64,000 bases of DNA from Methylophilus sp. (GTDB lineage: Bacteria > Pseudomonadota > Gammaproteobacteria > Burkholderiales > Methylophilaceae): positions 1 through 64,000 of the forward strand of contig NZ_SSGF01000017.1 in assembly GCF_008015755.1 (NCBI RefSeq), given 5' to 3'. Position numbers and translations under genes: made by a program. The stretch's first letter is position 1. Every line of letters starts with the position of its first letter. Positions 19,804 through 28,463 of the stretch are shown one piece after another. The notes under the pieces were generated by a model. It made no database searches and had not been told where the DNA came from. It saw only the letters and a program-made list of their open reading frames with translations.

Positions 19804-19952
19804 CCCTTATAAAGATGATTCTGTAAAGAATAAGATTATTAAATGAAGTAACAGTCTTCACTAATCAGATAGTTACAATAAATCAGGCCCTCTTCTTTCT
19901 GTTAAGAAATTAGAGGGCTTTTTTCATTCTAAAAAAATGTGAAGTTATAAGT
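19795..19952 (+). repeat. Direct repeat copy A: ssb 3' end plus terminator
   Basis: The block starts at CCATTTTAGCCC (last ssb codons) and runs through the terminator to GTGAAG...TAAGT. A diverged copy occurs at 22285-22415. Long identical pieces include AATAAATCAGGCCCTCT, CTGTTAAGAAATTA and GGCTTTTTTCATTCT. It is read as one end (att-like site) of an integrated element. Confidence 0.7.
19887..19925 (+). terminator. Rho-independent terminator of ssb
   Basis: GCCCTCT and AGAGGGC form a stem around an 18-base loop, followed by a T run, about 80 bases after the ssb stop. The corresponding stem in copy B is damaged (AAAAGGC). Confidence 0.8.
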
Positions 19953-20420
19953 CCTGACAAAGGAAATCTGTAAAGATAGTAATTTCAAAATAGATTTTGT
20001 AAAACAAGTACAAAAATAGAAGAAATAGAAATATTGAATGATATTGACTGATGAAATTGCGAGAATTGATAAAACCACAATTGAAATATGGCATCTTTGA
20101 TGAAAACAGAAATATTGCCCTTGTTCTTTGGATTTAAAGTTTGCGCACAATTTTATTGGTTATTAATATATTGAAAAAATGTGAAAAATTATAAATAAAA
20201 CAATGCGGGCAGCGATGTTGAAGATCTTCCGCATTTGGTTATGCCAAGAGTTCATACATGCATGATTCTACTTATTTCAAGAAGTATGGGTACAACGCAT
20301 AACGTACTCTCTTAGTTTTTAACTGGCATTGAATGGGTAGCACTCCTGCTTACCATTATTTAATGGACTACACATGATCTGCAGTGCGGAAGAAACTGGG
20401 CATTTAGTGTGTGCGTTAAA
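19953..20420. other. AT-rich region without a recognisable gene
   Basis: About 470 bases of AT-rich sequence. Only a weak inverted repeat (AATGCGG ... CCGCATT, near 20202-20236) stands out. No gene or clear promoter was identified. Confidence 0.4.
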
Positions 20421-20552
20421 ATGGTAACTAAATACAATCTTGCAGCTTTTCCAGAGCAGCAGGAACGCGATTTGGTTGGCTTTATAGAAGGGTCAACACA
20501 CTCTACTAAATTCCAGTCACCTAATTCGATGAAGCGGCTTTCTACCAGATGA
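20421..20552 (+). CDS. Possible small ORF coupled to lipoprotein gene
   Basis: A 43-residue reading frame (MVTKYNLAAFPEQQERD...) whose TGA overlaps the ATG of the next gene in an ATGA junction. The next two genes share the same kind of overlap, which suggests translational coupling and is the only argument that this frame is real. No domain is recognised and no convincing ribosome binding site is present. Confidence 0.3.
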   Translation: MVTKYNLAAFPEQQERDLVGFIEGSTHSTKFQSPNSMKRLSTR

Positions 20553-20953
20553 AGCCGTATACATATTATGCTTCTGCGCTGTTGGCTCGACTCGTCTGGC
20601 TTGCAGTGTTATTGGCGATAGGCGGCTGTGCCACAGACGCCACTGTTCAGCCAGATGGAACGCTTGTTCGACATTATATAGGCTATGTCCGAGTGGCCGT
20701 GCCTCAAGCCGAGGCTAAACAACCAGTTTACGTTTCTGATGTTTCTACCATCGGAATCCGCGTGGGCGATGGCATGGGTATAGGTTACTCACGCGATAAG
20801 AGCCTTGTAATTCCTTTGGACTGCAGGCTTGTCGTACTTGTGGCAACCCAAGAGCAGCTTGATGACGCGGTTAGGAAGTTGTCTTTTTTCAAAGGAATGC
20901 CAGGATTTTGTGCTGCAGTAAGTCCAACCCTTCAGTCTGGAGATGCTAAATGA
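20549..20953 (+). CDS. Putative lipoprotein
   Basis: Encodes 134 residues with a lipoprotein signal peptide: a hydrophobic stretch LVWLAVLLAIGGC ends in a lipobox whose Cys is at about residue 28, so the product is probably anchored to the outer membrane or inner-membrane face. The mature part is short, beta-rich and without a recognised domain. A GIRVGDGMGIGYSRD segment is Gly-rich, and two further Cys residues (LDCRLVV, GFCAAV) could form a disulfide. The gene overlaps the next lipoprotein gene by four bases (ATGA), implying a common function. It belongs to the small element stacked behind ssb. Confidence 0.65.
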   Translation: MKPYTYYASALLARLVWLAVLLAIGGCATDATVQPDGTLVRHYIGYVRVAVPQAEAKQPVYVSDVSTIGIRVGDGMGIGYSRDKSLVIPLDCRLVVLVATQEQLDDAVRKLSFFKGMPGFCAAVSPTLQSGDAK

Positions 20954-21723
20954 AAAGTTTGCTGAATTCTTTTAGTTTTACTAAACATACGATTCCCATA
21001 GTCTTATTGCCTGTGTTATTTGGTTGTACTGCAACTCCCAAACACACAAATGTTTTGATATTCGGTACAAATACTAAAGTGGCTCTTGATGTATCTCAAG
21101 ATGCAACAGCAAGTGTTGGCGTCACGCTAGGCTATAAGCGACAGGAAGCTGTATGGATGCCACTTCTGCCAAATCAAGCTACCACTACAGAGGATGGTTT
21201 GAAACCTTCTACTTGTACAACCGCAGATTGCCCAAAGTTTGAAGGAGTTGATGGGGTGCAGAGGGATACCTACTCTGTACTAGCTAGTTTTGGCTCCAAG
21301 CTAGGTGGCGGCATTGATTCAGAAGGTAAGAAAGCACAAGTTACTGGGGAAATTGCTCAGTATTTTGCCACCGGCTTAGCAGCAAGAATGCTCGCACAAA
21401 ATGGCGGAGCAGGACTCGTTAATACAAATGGTAACGGTGCGTTGACCGCTGCTCAACAAGCAGAAATAGCAGACAAGGTGAAAGTGATGGATAACGAGTT
21501 CAATGAATTGTTGATAGAGCTGATGGACTCGAAAGATCCAAACAAAGTCAATACAGCTCGTCGAGATCAGGCACTTGCGAAGCCGCCTGGAATCAATATT
21601 GCAGAGAGTCGGCGAAAACGAATAGTGGCCGCAAACTCAATGGATGAGCTCAAAAAGGTTATTACAGCCTACCCCCATGAAAGCATTGCTAAGCCCATGC
21701 TAGATACATTAAACGCTAAATAA
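20950..21723 (+). CDS. Putative lipoprotein of unknown function
   Basis: A 257-residue protein with signal peptide and lipobox (IVLLPVLFGC, Cys at about residue 26). The mature N-terminal part contains IFGTNTKVALDVSQDATASVGVTLGYKRQEAVWMPLLPN, a pattern I recall from widespread uncharacterised proteobacterial exported proteins. The central part (about 155-185) is Ala/Gln-rich and may be helical. A conserved Cys pair lies in STCTTADCPKF. It starts within the stop of the preceding lipoprotein gene, so the two are likely made together. No enzymatic motif is visible. Confidence 0.65.
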   Translation: MKSLLNSFSFTKHTIPIVLLPVLFGCTATPKHTNVLIFGTNTKVALDVSQDATASVGVTLGYKRQEAVWMPLLPNQATTTEDGLKPSTCTTADCPKFEGVDGVQRDTYSVLASFGSKLGGGIDSEGKKAQVTGEIAQYFATGLAARMLAQNGGAGLVNTNGNGALTAAQQAEIADKVKVMDNEFNELLIELMDSKDPNKVNTARRDQALAKPPGINIAESRRKRIVAANSMDELKKVITAYPHESIAKPMLDTLNAK

Positions 21724-21734
21724 AGGAGCTAAGT

Positions 21735-22224
21735 ATGTCTGCACAAGAAGTTTCAATCGCTGTGTTCTCTACAATTGTTGATGCAAATGCTCATATCAAA
21801 TCCAAAGAAGGTCAAGGTTTTGTGTTGGAAAAAAATATCGAAACATTTGAAAATGTTTCCTACGACAATCTGACTAGGCGCAATCAGGTAAGTGATGATG
21901 CAAGTGGGCATACTTGGGCTGTAATAATGCGTAGATAGCCGTATCGACATTGCAATCAAAGCAAAAACAGCATGTTATTTTGCTATGCCCTCAGGCGATC
22001 TTTGGAAGCTATCCGTGCCTGGTTCTCCACTATATGTAATCGAACACTTCAACGATGGATTAATTACGTTTCCAGGTTGACTTCCAATAGTCGATAAGGA
22101 CGGTATGCTTATTGGTGCAATTGGTGTGAGCGGAGACGCAGTGGAGAATGATCATCTGGTTGCTCAAGCTGGAGTGAATGTAGCTGGTGTTTGCGACGTT
22201 CCTAAACACCCATGGCGTACATAA
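21735..22224 (+). pseudogene. Broken GlcG/HbpS-family (heme-binding-like) gene
   Basis: The first part is the 67-residue ORF at 21735-21938, which has a strong AAAGGAG ribosome site. Its tail [14 protein letters not shown] matches the 'VVDASGHL...MRMD' start of the GlcG/HbpS (DUF336) domain. Directly after its TAG the sequence continues in another frame as [18 protein letters not shown], ...[18 protein letters not shown], an in-frame TGA at 22078-22080, then LPIVDKDGMLIGAIGVSG and ...HLVAQAGVNVAGV up to a TAA at 22224. Family members read FPGGLPI at the TGA, so one G-to-T change explains the stop. The 5' end does not resemble the family. The gene therefore carries a frameshift and a nonsense change and is probably dead. 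Confidence 0.7.
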
Positions 22225-22284
22225 GCTTCCTACAGACTAATATAAGAAAAAATTAAGATTTAATGGACACGATTGTGACTATCA

Positions 22285-22415
22285 CCATTCTAGCCCATGT
22301 GAAGATGATTAAATAAAGTAGTAATCTTTAAGTTAGTTGCAATAAATCAGGCCCTCTCCATTCTGTTAAGAAATTAAAAGGCTTTTTTCATTCTACAAAA
22401 TGTGAAGCTGTAAGT
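22285..22415 (+). repeat. Direct repeat copy B of the ssb 3' end/terminator
   Basis: Begins with CACCATTCTAGCCC, which corresponds to ssb codons for the C-terminal tip and stop, then AAGATGATT and the terminator region (AATAAATCAGGCCCTCT, TTCTGTTAAGAAATTA, GGCTTTTTTCATTCTAC, AAAATGTGAAG). Relative to copy A it lacks about 20 bases after GATGATT and a few more further on. It separates the small lipoprotein element from the tyrosine-recombinase element. Confidence 0.7.
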
Positions 22416-22847
22416 TTCCCTAAAGTAAGCCTTCGGTTTCTTCAAAACTCATTCGGTTGTTTCATTCACAAAAGTTATGAGTTCAAAGTGATTTCTATTT
22501 CATACATTTATAGAGGAGTGTTCTACCAAAGATTTTTTAATATTTACGTTTGTCATGAGTGTCATTTTGAAAGACATTTTGTACTTTAAAAAACTTTACA
22601 CATAGCTTTTTCATATCTCTGATGATTAGTATTATCAATATAATTAAGAATTGAGAAACGCAACACTGAATTATACGATTTGTTAATTTTAATTATTAAT
22701 TATATTTATAATCAATGATTTATAAATTTTTCGGTTTATATTCATGGTAAACCACCACACCTTCCATTCCTTTTTCAGATATGCAAGTATGTAATAACAA
22801 TGTAAAGAAATCACTTGTTAACTTGCATCTTATTTGGAAAATACCCC
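22416..22847. other. AT-rich region upstream of the integrase module
   Basis: About 430 bases of very AT-rich DNA between repeat copy B and the first recombinase. It presumably contains the recombinase promoter and recombinase-binding sites. I could not identify a specific motif. Confidence 0.4.
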
Positions 22848-24017
22848 ATGAGAATTTTGAGAGTTATGCATGAAACGGGCGAGTCACTGCCTATTTTAGT
22901 GGATGAAGATGGATTGCCTATCCCGTCTCCAAATGAGTTTGTTTTCTTTCGGAGACACAAAAGTTACAACACGATTACGCGAAATCTAAGAGAGTTGGCG
23001 GTCTTCTATAAGTGGTTATCAGACAGGGATATCGACTTAGAGGAACGAATAACTTCAGGAAAGCTTCTCACAGAGGCGGAGACCAGTACAAGCTTAGTTG
23101 GGTTTTTAAGAAAAAACCTTGAAGTGGGGCACAAACCGGTTTCACCGAAAGTTTTTAATCTTCGATTAATCACAGTCCGTCTTTATCTTTTATGGAAAAT
23201 AGATGTGCAGATGTCCTCTTTGATATTTTCGGATCCTCGATACAGCTTTATTTCATCTGCTAGATACCGCTTAATTTCCAGATTTGAAAGATTGTTTATT
23301 AATTCCCCAACGAATACCGGGGATATAGTTAGCAAATCGTTGACCCAGGATCAAGCACAATTCTTGTTGAATTGCTTGAATCCCAGAAATACAGAATCGT
23401 TCGGATTTTTTGAACCTGTTAAGTATAGAAATTTCACTGCAATATACTTGATGCTAGCTTGTGGGATTAGACCTGGCGAATTGCTTAGTCTTCGCCTAGA
23501 GGATCTGAAGCTGAATGGTATTCCATCGTTAACGATCATGCGCAGAGATCCAGATCCAAATGACTCAAGAAATCCTAAACCTAGTATAAAGCGGAATGGA
23601 AGAATTCTCAGACTATCGAATATTAGTCATTTAAGAGTAATAGATTCTTATTGCACCGTTTATCGTGAGAAGCTTGTTGATAGATCGATTGCAAGTTCGG
23701 ATTACTTAATTCTGAATGATGAGGGTGGACCTTTATCGCATGGCTCTCTAACACAATTATTTATTCGACTTAGAAATGTATATCCGCATGCATTACCAAA
23801 AATATTGTCGCCAAAGGCATTAAGACATACTTACTCTATCGAACTAGAAAGGGAGCTAGAGGCTTCCGGCATGGAATATGAGCGTAGACAGCAGGCTTTA
23901 GCATATGCAAGAGGTGACTCAAGTTTGGAGTCACAAAGAGTTTACACGGATGAAGAAATCCATCGGCAAGTTAGAGAAGCCTCTGCCAACTATCAAAAAA
24001 AATTATTAGGGGAGTAG
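22848..24017 (+). CDS. Tyrosine recombinase/integrase, first of three
   Basis: A 389-residue site-specific recombinase. The ATG at 22848 has GGAAA upstream; the track's start adds 11 unsupported residues. The N-terminal SAM-like core-binding region lies at about 25-125. The catalytic domain shows the first Arg in ACGIRPGELLSLR, the box II region SPKALRHTYSIELE with His and Arg, and a candidate nucleophile Tyr in SQRVYTDEEI. It is followed within 8 bases by a second recombinase, then a third and a small protein, a fixed four-gene mobility module. Known multi-recombinase modules of this kind (GInt-type islands, Tn554-like elements) integrate at defined sites, which fits the location behind ssb. 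Confidence 0.88.
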   Translation: MRILRVMHETGESLPILVDEDGLPIPSPNEFVFFRRHKSYNTITRNLRELAVFYKWLSDRDIDLEERITSGKLLTEAETSTSLVGFLRKNLEVGHKPVSPKVFNLRLITVRLYLLWKIDVQMSSLIFSDPRYSFISSARYRLISRFERLFINSPTNTGDIVSKSLTQDQAQFLLNCLNPRNTESFGFFEPVKYRNFTAIYLMLACGIRPGELLSLRLEDLKLNGIPSLTIMRRDPDPNDSRNPKPSIKRNGRILRLSNISHLRVIDSYCTVYREKLVDRSIASSDYLILNDEGGPLSHGSLTQLFIRLRNVYPHALPKILSPKALRHTYSIELERELEASGMEYERRQQALAYARGDSSLESQRVYTDEEIHRQVREASANYQKKLLGE

Positions 24018-24025
24018 GTGAGTAC

Positions 24026-25624
24026 ATGGTATCCCCAATTAGCATAGACAACATTTTTCCGTTCGAAGGAAAAAATCTCCTTGAGTTTTATACGCGTGAG
24101 GGATTCAGTGTAAACATCGAATCTGATATCTGGGTTTTGCCAGTTACTAATAGAGCCAGCAGAATTAACTTCTCAAATATCCAAAATTTGAATCTCAAAG
24201 GTTTAATTAAAGACTTTATTGTTGATCAGGCTTCACGAGTGTCAAGTACCTCCGCGTTGAATTATTTTTTTGAAATATCGAGGTTCATCATCTCTCGTGA
24301 AAGAGATTTCAAGCTTTTTAATGATATCTCATCTAAGGAGTTTGAAGAGAGATTAATCTCATTAATCGAGGATGTTATCAATGCAGTAAGAAGAAAACAC
24401 AAGCTTCATGATTTTTACAGGATACGGGAGTGGTATGTCTGGTGCAGTGAAGTTTATCCAGAAGTAGGGTTTTCTGAATTATATGCAAACCAGTTAGATG
24501 CGATGACTATCCCAGGTAATCCTAAAGGGGAAGCTGTACGCATGCAAGATCCTGAATCAGGACCGCTAGACCGGGTGTTGGAATTACCGCTTTTGATTAA
24601 TGCTTTGAAAGAGGACAAGAGTAATCTTTATATCCATTTACAGCAAAAGGCAGTAATCGCATTATCTTTAGCCTTTGGAAGAAATCCCTCAAACCTTACT
24701 TATTTACTAGAGTCGGATCTTGAGGATAAAACCTTGGGAATAGGGGGTGAACCTTGTTATTGCCTAAAAATGCCTAGGATAAAAAAAGGGTTACTTAATC
24801 CAAGAGACGACTTTATTGAAGAGTACTTGAATTCCACATTTGCTGCCCATGTCAAAGCTCTCATTAACGCGCCTAAACCAATACAAATTAAATATGGTGA
24901 TGAAGAGGATTCAAAAGTAACCATTAACCCGTTATTCATTAACTTGAGCGGGAATAGTTACGCCATAGCTTCAGGTCGTATCGACTGTAAATACAATATG
25001 CTTTCAACAGGAATTGGTAAGCTTATTAAGGATTTTATTAAACGGCACAATTTAGTTTCACCCCTTACCCAAAAATTGTTACACATCACACCACGGAGGT
25101 TGAGATACACCTTTGCTACTGGGCTTGTCCTTGAAGGTATTTCATCCAGAGAGTTGGCGAGAGCTCTCGATCACACTGATACACAAAACACGACTGTTTA
25201 TTTTGAGCTTGGTGAAAAAATTGTTGCCCCTTTAGACCGGGCTATTGAGAAAGGTTTTTCTAAAAATCTAAATTATTTCAAAGGAAAAATAGTGGAAAGT
25301 GAAGATGAGGCTATTAATGGGAAAAGAAATGACAAATCTGTTTTCTTTTTTGATGAAAGAAATATTGAAAATCAAGAAATGATTGGAATTTGTGGGGAAA
25401 AGCAGCTTTGCCGACTTGATCCACCCTATTCTTGTTATCTTTGTCCGAAATTTCAACCATACCGTCAAGCGGATCATGAACATGTTCTTAATTGTCTTAT
25501 AGCAGGTAGAGAAGAAAAACTTAAGAAGTATGAAAATGCTCGATTAGGAATCCAGTTGGATGAAGTGATCGCTGCTGTATCTCAAGTTGCTAGGGAGTGT
25601 GAAAGGCTAGGGAAAAATGACTGA
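24026..25624 (+). CDS. Tyrosine recombinase-like protein, second of three
   Basis: A 532-residue protein, longer than simple integrases. The catalytic domain contains the first Arg in LSLAFGRNPSNLTYL, box II TPRRLRYTFATGLVLEG, HTDTQNT, and the candidate Tyr in NTTVYFELG. The C-terminal extension has a Cys/His cluster (CGEKQLCRLDPPYSCYLCPKF, then HVLNC) that looks like a metal-binding module. GGAGTAGGTGAG supplies the ribosome site. Its stop overlaps the start of the third recombinase by 8 bases. The low G+C and codon use match the rest of the island and differ from the flanking chromosome. Confidence 0.85.
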   Translation: MVSPISIDNIFPFEGKNLLEFYTREGFSVNIESDIWVLPVTNRASRINFSNIQNLNLKGLIKDFIVDQASRVSSTSALNYFFEISRFIISRERDFKLFNDISSKEFEERLISLIEDVINAVRRKHKLHDFYRIREWYVWCSEVYPEVGFSELYANQLDAMTIPGNPKGEAVRMQDPESGPLDRVLELPLLINALKEDKSNLYIHLQQKAVIALSLAFGRNPSNLTYLLESDLEDKTLGIGGEPCYCLKMPRIKKGLLNPRDDFIEEYLNSTFAAHVKALINAPKPIQIKYGDEEDSKVTINPLFINLSGNSYAIASGRIDCKYNMLSTGIGKLIKDFIKRHNLVSPLTQKLLHITPRRLRYTFATGLVLEGISSRELARALDHTDTQNTTVYFELGEKIVAPLDRAIEKGFSKNLNYFKGKIVESEDEAINGKRNDKSVFFFDERNIENQEMIGICGEKQLCRLDPPYSCYLCPKFQPYRQADHEHVLNCLIAGREEKLKKYENARLGIQLDEVIAAVSQVARECERLGKND

Positions 25625-27641
25625 TGGACGATCTTTTAGACAAGCCAAAGTGGTTGCATTTCTTAGCAAGTTTGATAAGGATAGGGTCAAGAATTTTAAT
25701 GAGCTGATCAAAGTCGCTAAGTGTTTCGAGTTTACTGGTTTTGAAAATGTGAATTGGGAAGATGATCTTTGGACAGTAACAGGAGGGCGCTTAACTAAAC
25801 TTCCAGGTAGAAAAGTTAAGAGTATTAGTATTAAGTTCAAACCGCCAGAAAAATTATGCTTCGATATGACTTCTGAATGGAAAGATGTCATTAAGGCACT
25901 ATTTCTACATCGGTTTCATGAGAAAAATCAGTCACTAACGAGCCAGAGGTTCTTTATTACTGCCGTTGTATATATAGCTAACGCTTCAAATGAGTTAGGG
26001 AAAAGTTTAATCTCATTAACGCCAGAGGTGCTCGACAATGCCTGTGTTCTTATTTCGAAACATTACTCGGAAACCACAGCTTATAGTCTTCATAAAAATG
26101 TCTGTGAATTTGCCGCGCATTGCGACAGTAACAAATTATGCAAAACTTTATTTAAATATAAATATGCAGGTATGAAGCGACCTTCAAAGGTTGGAGGCTT
26201 GGGCGGTGCGATTGACAATGGTATTGACTATGAAGACGCTCAGGATACCGCAGGAGAAAAAATAGTAGCACCAGAGGTATATGCAGTCATTGGTGAGCTT
26301 CATAGAAATGTCCCAAAATTACATAAATACCGGTTATATGTTTTGATGCTAACTTTATTCGCTTGTTTAGGAAGAAGGTTTAGTGAAATTTCACTTTTGC
26401 CAAATCAATCAATTTCAAGAAATGCCAAGGCATTAGCCTATATAGAATACTTTCCAGAAAAGCAGTATCAAGGCGACACCTTAACTCCAAAACGAAAACT
26501 CTACTTATATTCTCAAGTAGTTGGCGTTGTTGAGGAGGTTCTTTCTGAGTTAGAAACCTTAACAGCGGCGTCTCGTTCTACAGCGATACAAATGCATAAA
26601 AATAATGCGGCCGATTTGCGATTTTTGGAAAATATAAATGAGAACCAAAAGTTATATCCTGCCGATCTTAGAGCGCTTGGAATCTCCGATACACTTTTGA
26701 CCTCGACTGGTTGGCTGAGGCAGAAAGATCGTGCTTGGCCTGATTACGACGCAAAGACACTCCAGGGAATAGTTCCTGCTAATGCCATTCACTTTACCTA
26801 CGTGAAACATCTGCGAGAATATTGCTCGAAGTATTATGAGGAAACCAGTACATCAGTAATAAGAGTAGATCAATTTGGAAAAGAATATTTTACTAAGGAT
26901 TTTTTATTCATAAGGCCACTAGGAATTTCTAGTGGAACTTATGCACCTTGGTTGGCTACTATTTGCACCCACTCCATGTTTTCAACATTTCAAAGATATT
27001 TAGAAAATCTAGTCAAGGAGTTTGCTTCAAAAAGTTTGAGTGTAAGCTTCACAAGCCACCATTTCCGTCATACCTTGAATACCTTACTTGATGAGGGTGG
27101 TTTGAGTGATTTGATGCAAACACATTGGTTTGCAAGATCTAATCCAGGAGACACCAAAGCGTATCAGCATACTCCCCCGGCAAAGAGGGCTTTAATGCTA
27201 CACGAAGCAATTAAAGGTGGGAAGGTGGGTGGGAGATTAGCTGAACAAATTGAAATTTTACCAGTTGAGCTTCATGACGCAATTTTAAAGGCACGGATTC
27301 AAGCCGTGCATGATGTTGGTCCTGGCCTTTGCATACATCCATTTTCGCAGATTCCTTGTGAAAAGCATTTAGAGTGCTCTGCAGACTGTAAGGATTATTT
27401 ATGGGTTAAGGACGATAAGGCTCGCCTTTCAGAGCAAAAGCGACAATACGCTATTAACTCCTTGGCTTTAGAAACTGCTGAAGCTATACAAAAATCCACT
27501 AAACCTAAGAAAAGTATTGACTGGATTAATCACACGAAAAAGAAGTTGAAAACGTTAGGCGCACAATTAAATGACAATGGTGTTTTCGACTTTAACCCTA
27601 TAGAGTATTTAAAAGAAATTGGTTATGGCAAAGAACTTTAG
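25617..27641 (+). CDS. Tyrosine recombinase-like protein, third of three
   Basis: The largest of the set, 674 residues. The catalytic region shows the first Arg in FACLGRRFSEISLLPN, box II TSHHFRHTLNTLL, and the candidate Tyr in DTKAYQHTPPAKRA. After it come a Cys-containing segment (LCIHPFSQIPCEKHLECSADCKDYLW) and a Lys/Gln-rich helical tail. The long N-terminal part (1-220) has no domain that I recognise. It begins eight bases inside the preceding gene and overlaps the next small gene at its 3' end, so all four are probably one translationally coupled operon. Confidence 0.83.
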   Translation: MTDGRSFRQAKVVAFLSKFDKDRVKNFNELIKVAKCFEFTGFENVNWEDDLWTVTGGRLTKLPGRKVKSISIKFKPPEKLCFDMTSEWKDVIKALFLHRFHEKNQSLTSQRFFITAVVYIANASNELGKSLISLTPEVLDNACVLISKHYSETTAYSLHKNVCEFAAHCDSNKLCKTLFKYKYAGMKRPSKVGGLGGAIDNGIDYEDAQDTAGEKIVAPEVYAVIGELHRNVPKLHKYRLYVLMLTLFACLGRRFSEISLLPNQSISRNAKALAYIEYFPEKQYQGDTLTPKRKLYLYSQVVGVVEEVLSELETLTAASRSTAIQMHKNNAADLRFLENINENQKLYPADLRALGISDTLLTSTGWLRQKDRAWPDYDAKTLQGIVPANAIHFTYVKHLREYCSKYYEETSTSVIRVDQFGKEYFTKDFLFIRPLGISSGTYAPWLATICTHSMFSTFQRYLENLVKEFASKSLSVSFTSHHFRHTLNTLLDEGGLSDLMQTHWFARSNPGDTKAYQHTPPAKRALMLHEAIKGGKVGGRLAEQIEILPVELHDAILKARIQAVHDVGPGLCIHPFSQIPCEKHLECSADCKDYLWVKDDKARLSEQKRQYAINSLALETAEAIQKSTKPKKSIDWINHTKKKLKTLGAQLNDNGVFDFNPIEYLKEIGYGKEL

Positions 27642-28092
27642 ACGCATGACAGATCGAGATGTTGCACAAGTTGTTGCCGAGCTTGACCGTTGGGCATTAG
27701 GGGCATTGGGTTCAAAACTCACGTGGAGTGCGTTAGAGGAAAGATTCCAGTTTAGTCGCCAGTCTTTACAAGCAAAGTCTGCAATTAAGGCCGCATATTT
27801 AGAGGCAAAACAAGCCTTGTCCGGAGGGCTTGTTAAAACAAAGGATCAGGCTATAAAACAAGCTGAAGATTTGCAAGTTGAAATTCGGAGGCTGAAGTCT
27901 GAAGTTGAGGCTAGTAGTCGTAGGGAGAAGATATGGTTGCTAAGGTGGCAGACAATTGCTTTTAACATTCGCAATCAGGGTATACAAATGACTAATGTAG
28001 ATAAAAAGCTAAACGGAAAAGTTAACCTGCCGTCAAAAACTGAAACGGCAAAGATACTTAAGCCATTTGAAAAACCCTTGGGTGAGAAATAA
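27625..28092 (+). CDS. Small coiled-coil partner of the integrase module
   Basis: 155 residues from the ATG at 27625; the track begins two codons earlier at TTG. The N-terminal part (about 10-60) looks like a helix-turn-helix (TWSALEERFQFSRQSLQAKSAIKAAY), and residues about 70-105 form a coiled coil (DQAIKQAEDLQVEIRRLKSEVEAS). A short protein of this type follows three recombinases in comparable modules (ginD in GInt islands, and functionally TnpC of Tn554). I assign it as the accessory DNA-binding or orientation factor on context alone. It overlaps the third recombinase gene by 17 bases. Confidence 0.7.
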   Translation: MAKNFRRMTDRDVAQVVAELDRWALGALGSKLTWSALEERFQFSRQSLQAKSAIKAAYLEAKQALSGGLVKTKDQAIKQAEDLQVEIRRLKSEVEASSRREKIWLLRWQTIAFNIRNQGIQMTNVDKKLNGKVNLPSKTETAKILKPFEKPLGEK

Positions 28093-28135
28093 AAGTTGCC
28101 AAAAGATATGCTTTTAATTGATTAATATTTCGTAA

Positions 28136-28432
28136 GCGCCAATTTCCCCACGCATTACAATTAGCCTCAATATACTTAATACTACCTCATTTCTGGATGG
28201 TATAGAACATGATGCCGCGGATTTAGGCTTAGCGATCGAGCTTTACAATGGTCATTTATTAACTGATGAAACATTACGTCTACGCAATATCATGGCAGCT
28301 GCTGCAGCCCATTTTGAGTCTAGAGAAGCAATAGATCCACTGAATTTACTAACCCAAGCACAGCCAATGTCGCTGAGCCTAAACATAAGCTCTAATCAGC
28401 GTAACTCTGGAAGAGATTATTACGAAGGATAA
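28136..28432 (+). pseudogene. Possible truncated ORF ending in QRNSGRDYYEG
   Basis: An open frame not in the track, running from a TAA at 28133 to a TAA at 28430. It translates convincingly (FLDGIEHDAADLGLAIELYN, then LRLRNIMAAAAAHFESREAI) but lacks an ATG until 28292 and has no ribosome site, so the gene has probably lost its 5' end. Its last residues NQRNSGRDYYEG echo QQRNANRDYYEL at the start of the next ORF, suggesting shared ancestry or a shared motif. Function unknown. Confidence 0.35.
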
Positions 28433-28463
28433 TCATTTCAATCTCAAAAGCAGTATATCCATC

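Noticed and set aside
19953-20420. tRNA or small RNA gene as integration target
   Set aside because: No cloverleaf or conserved RNA was found; the duplicated sequence is the ssb 3' end.
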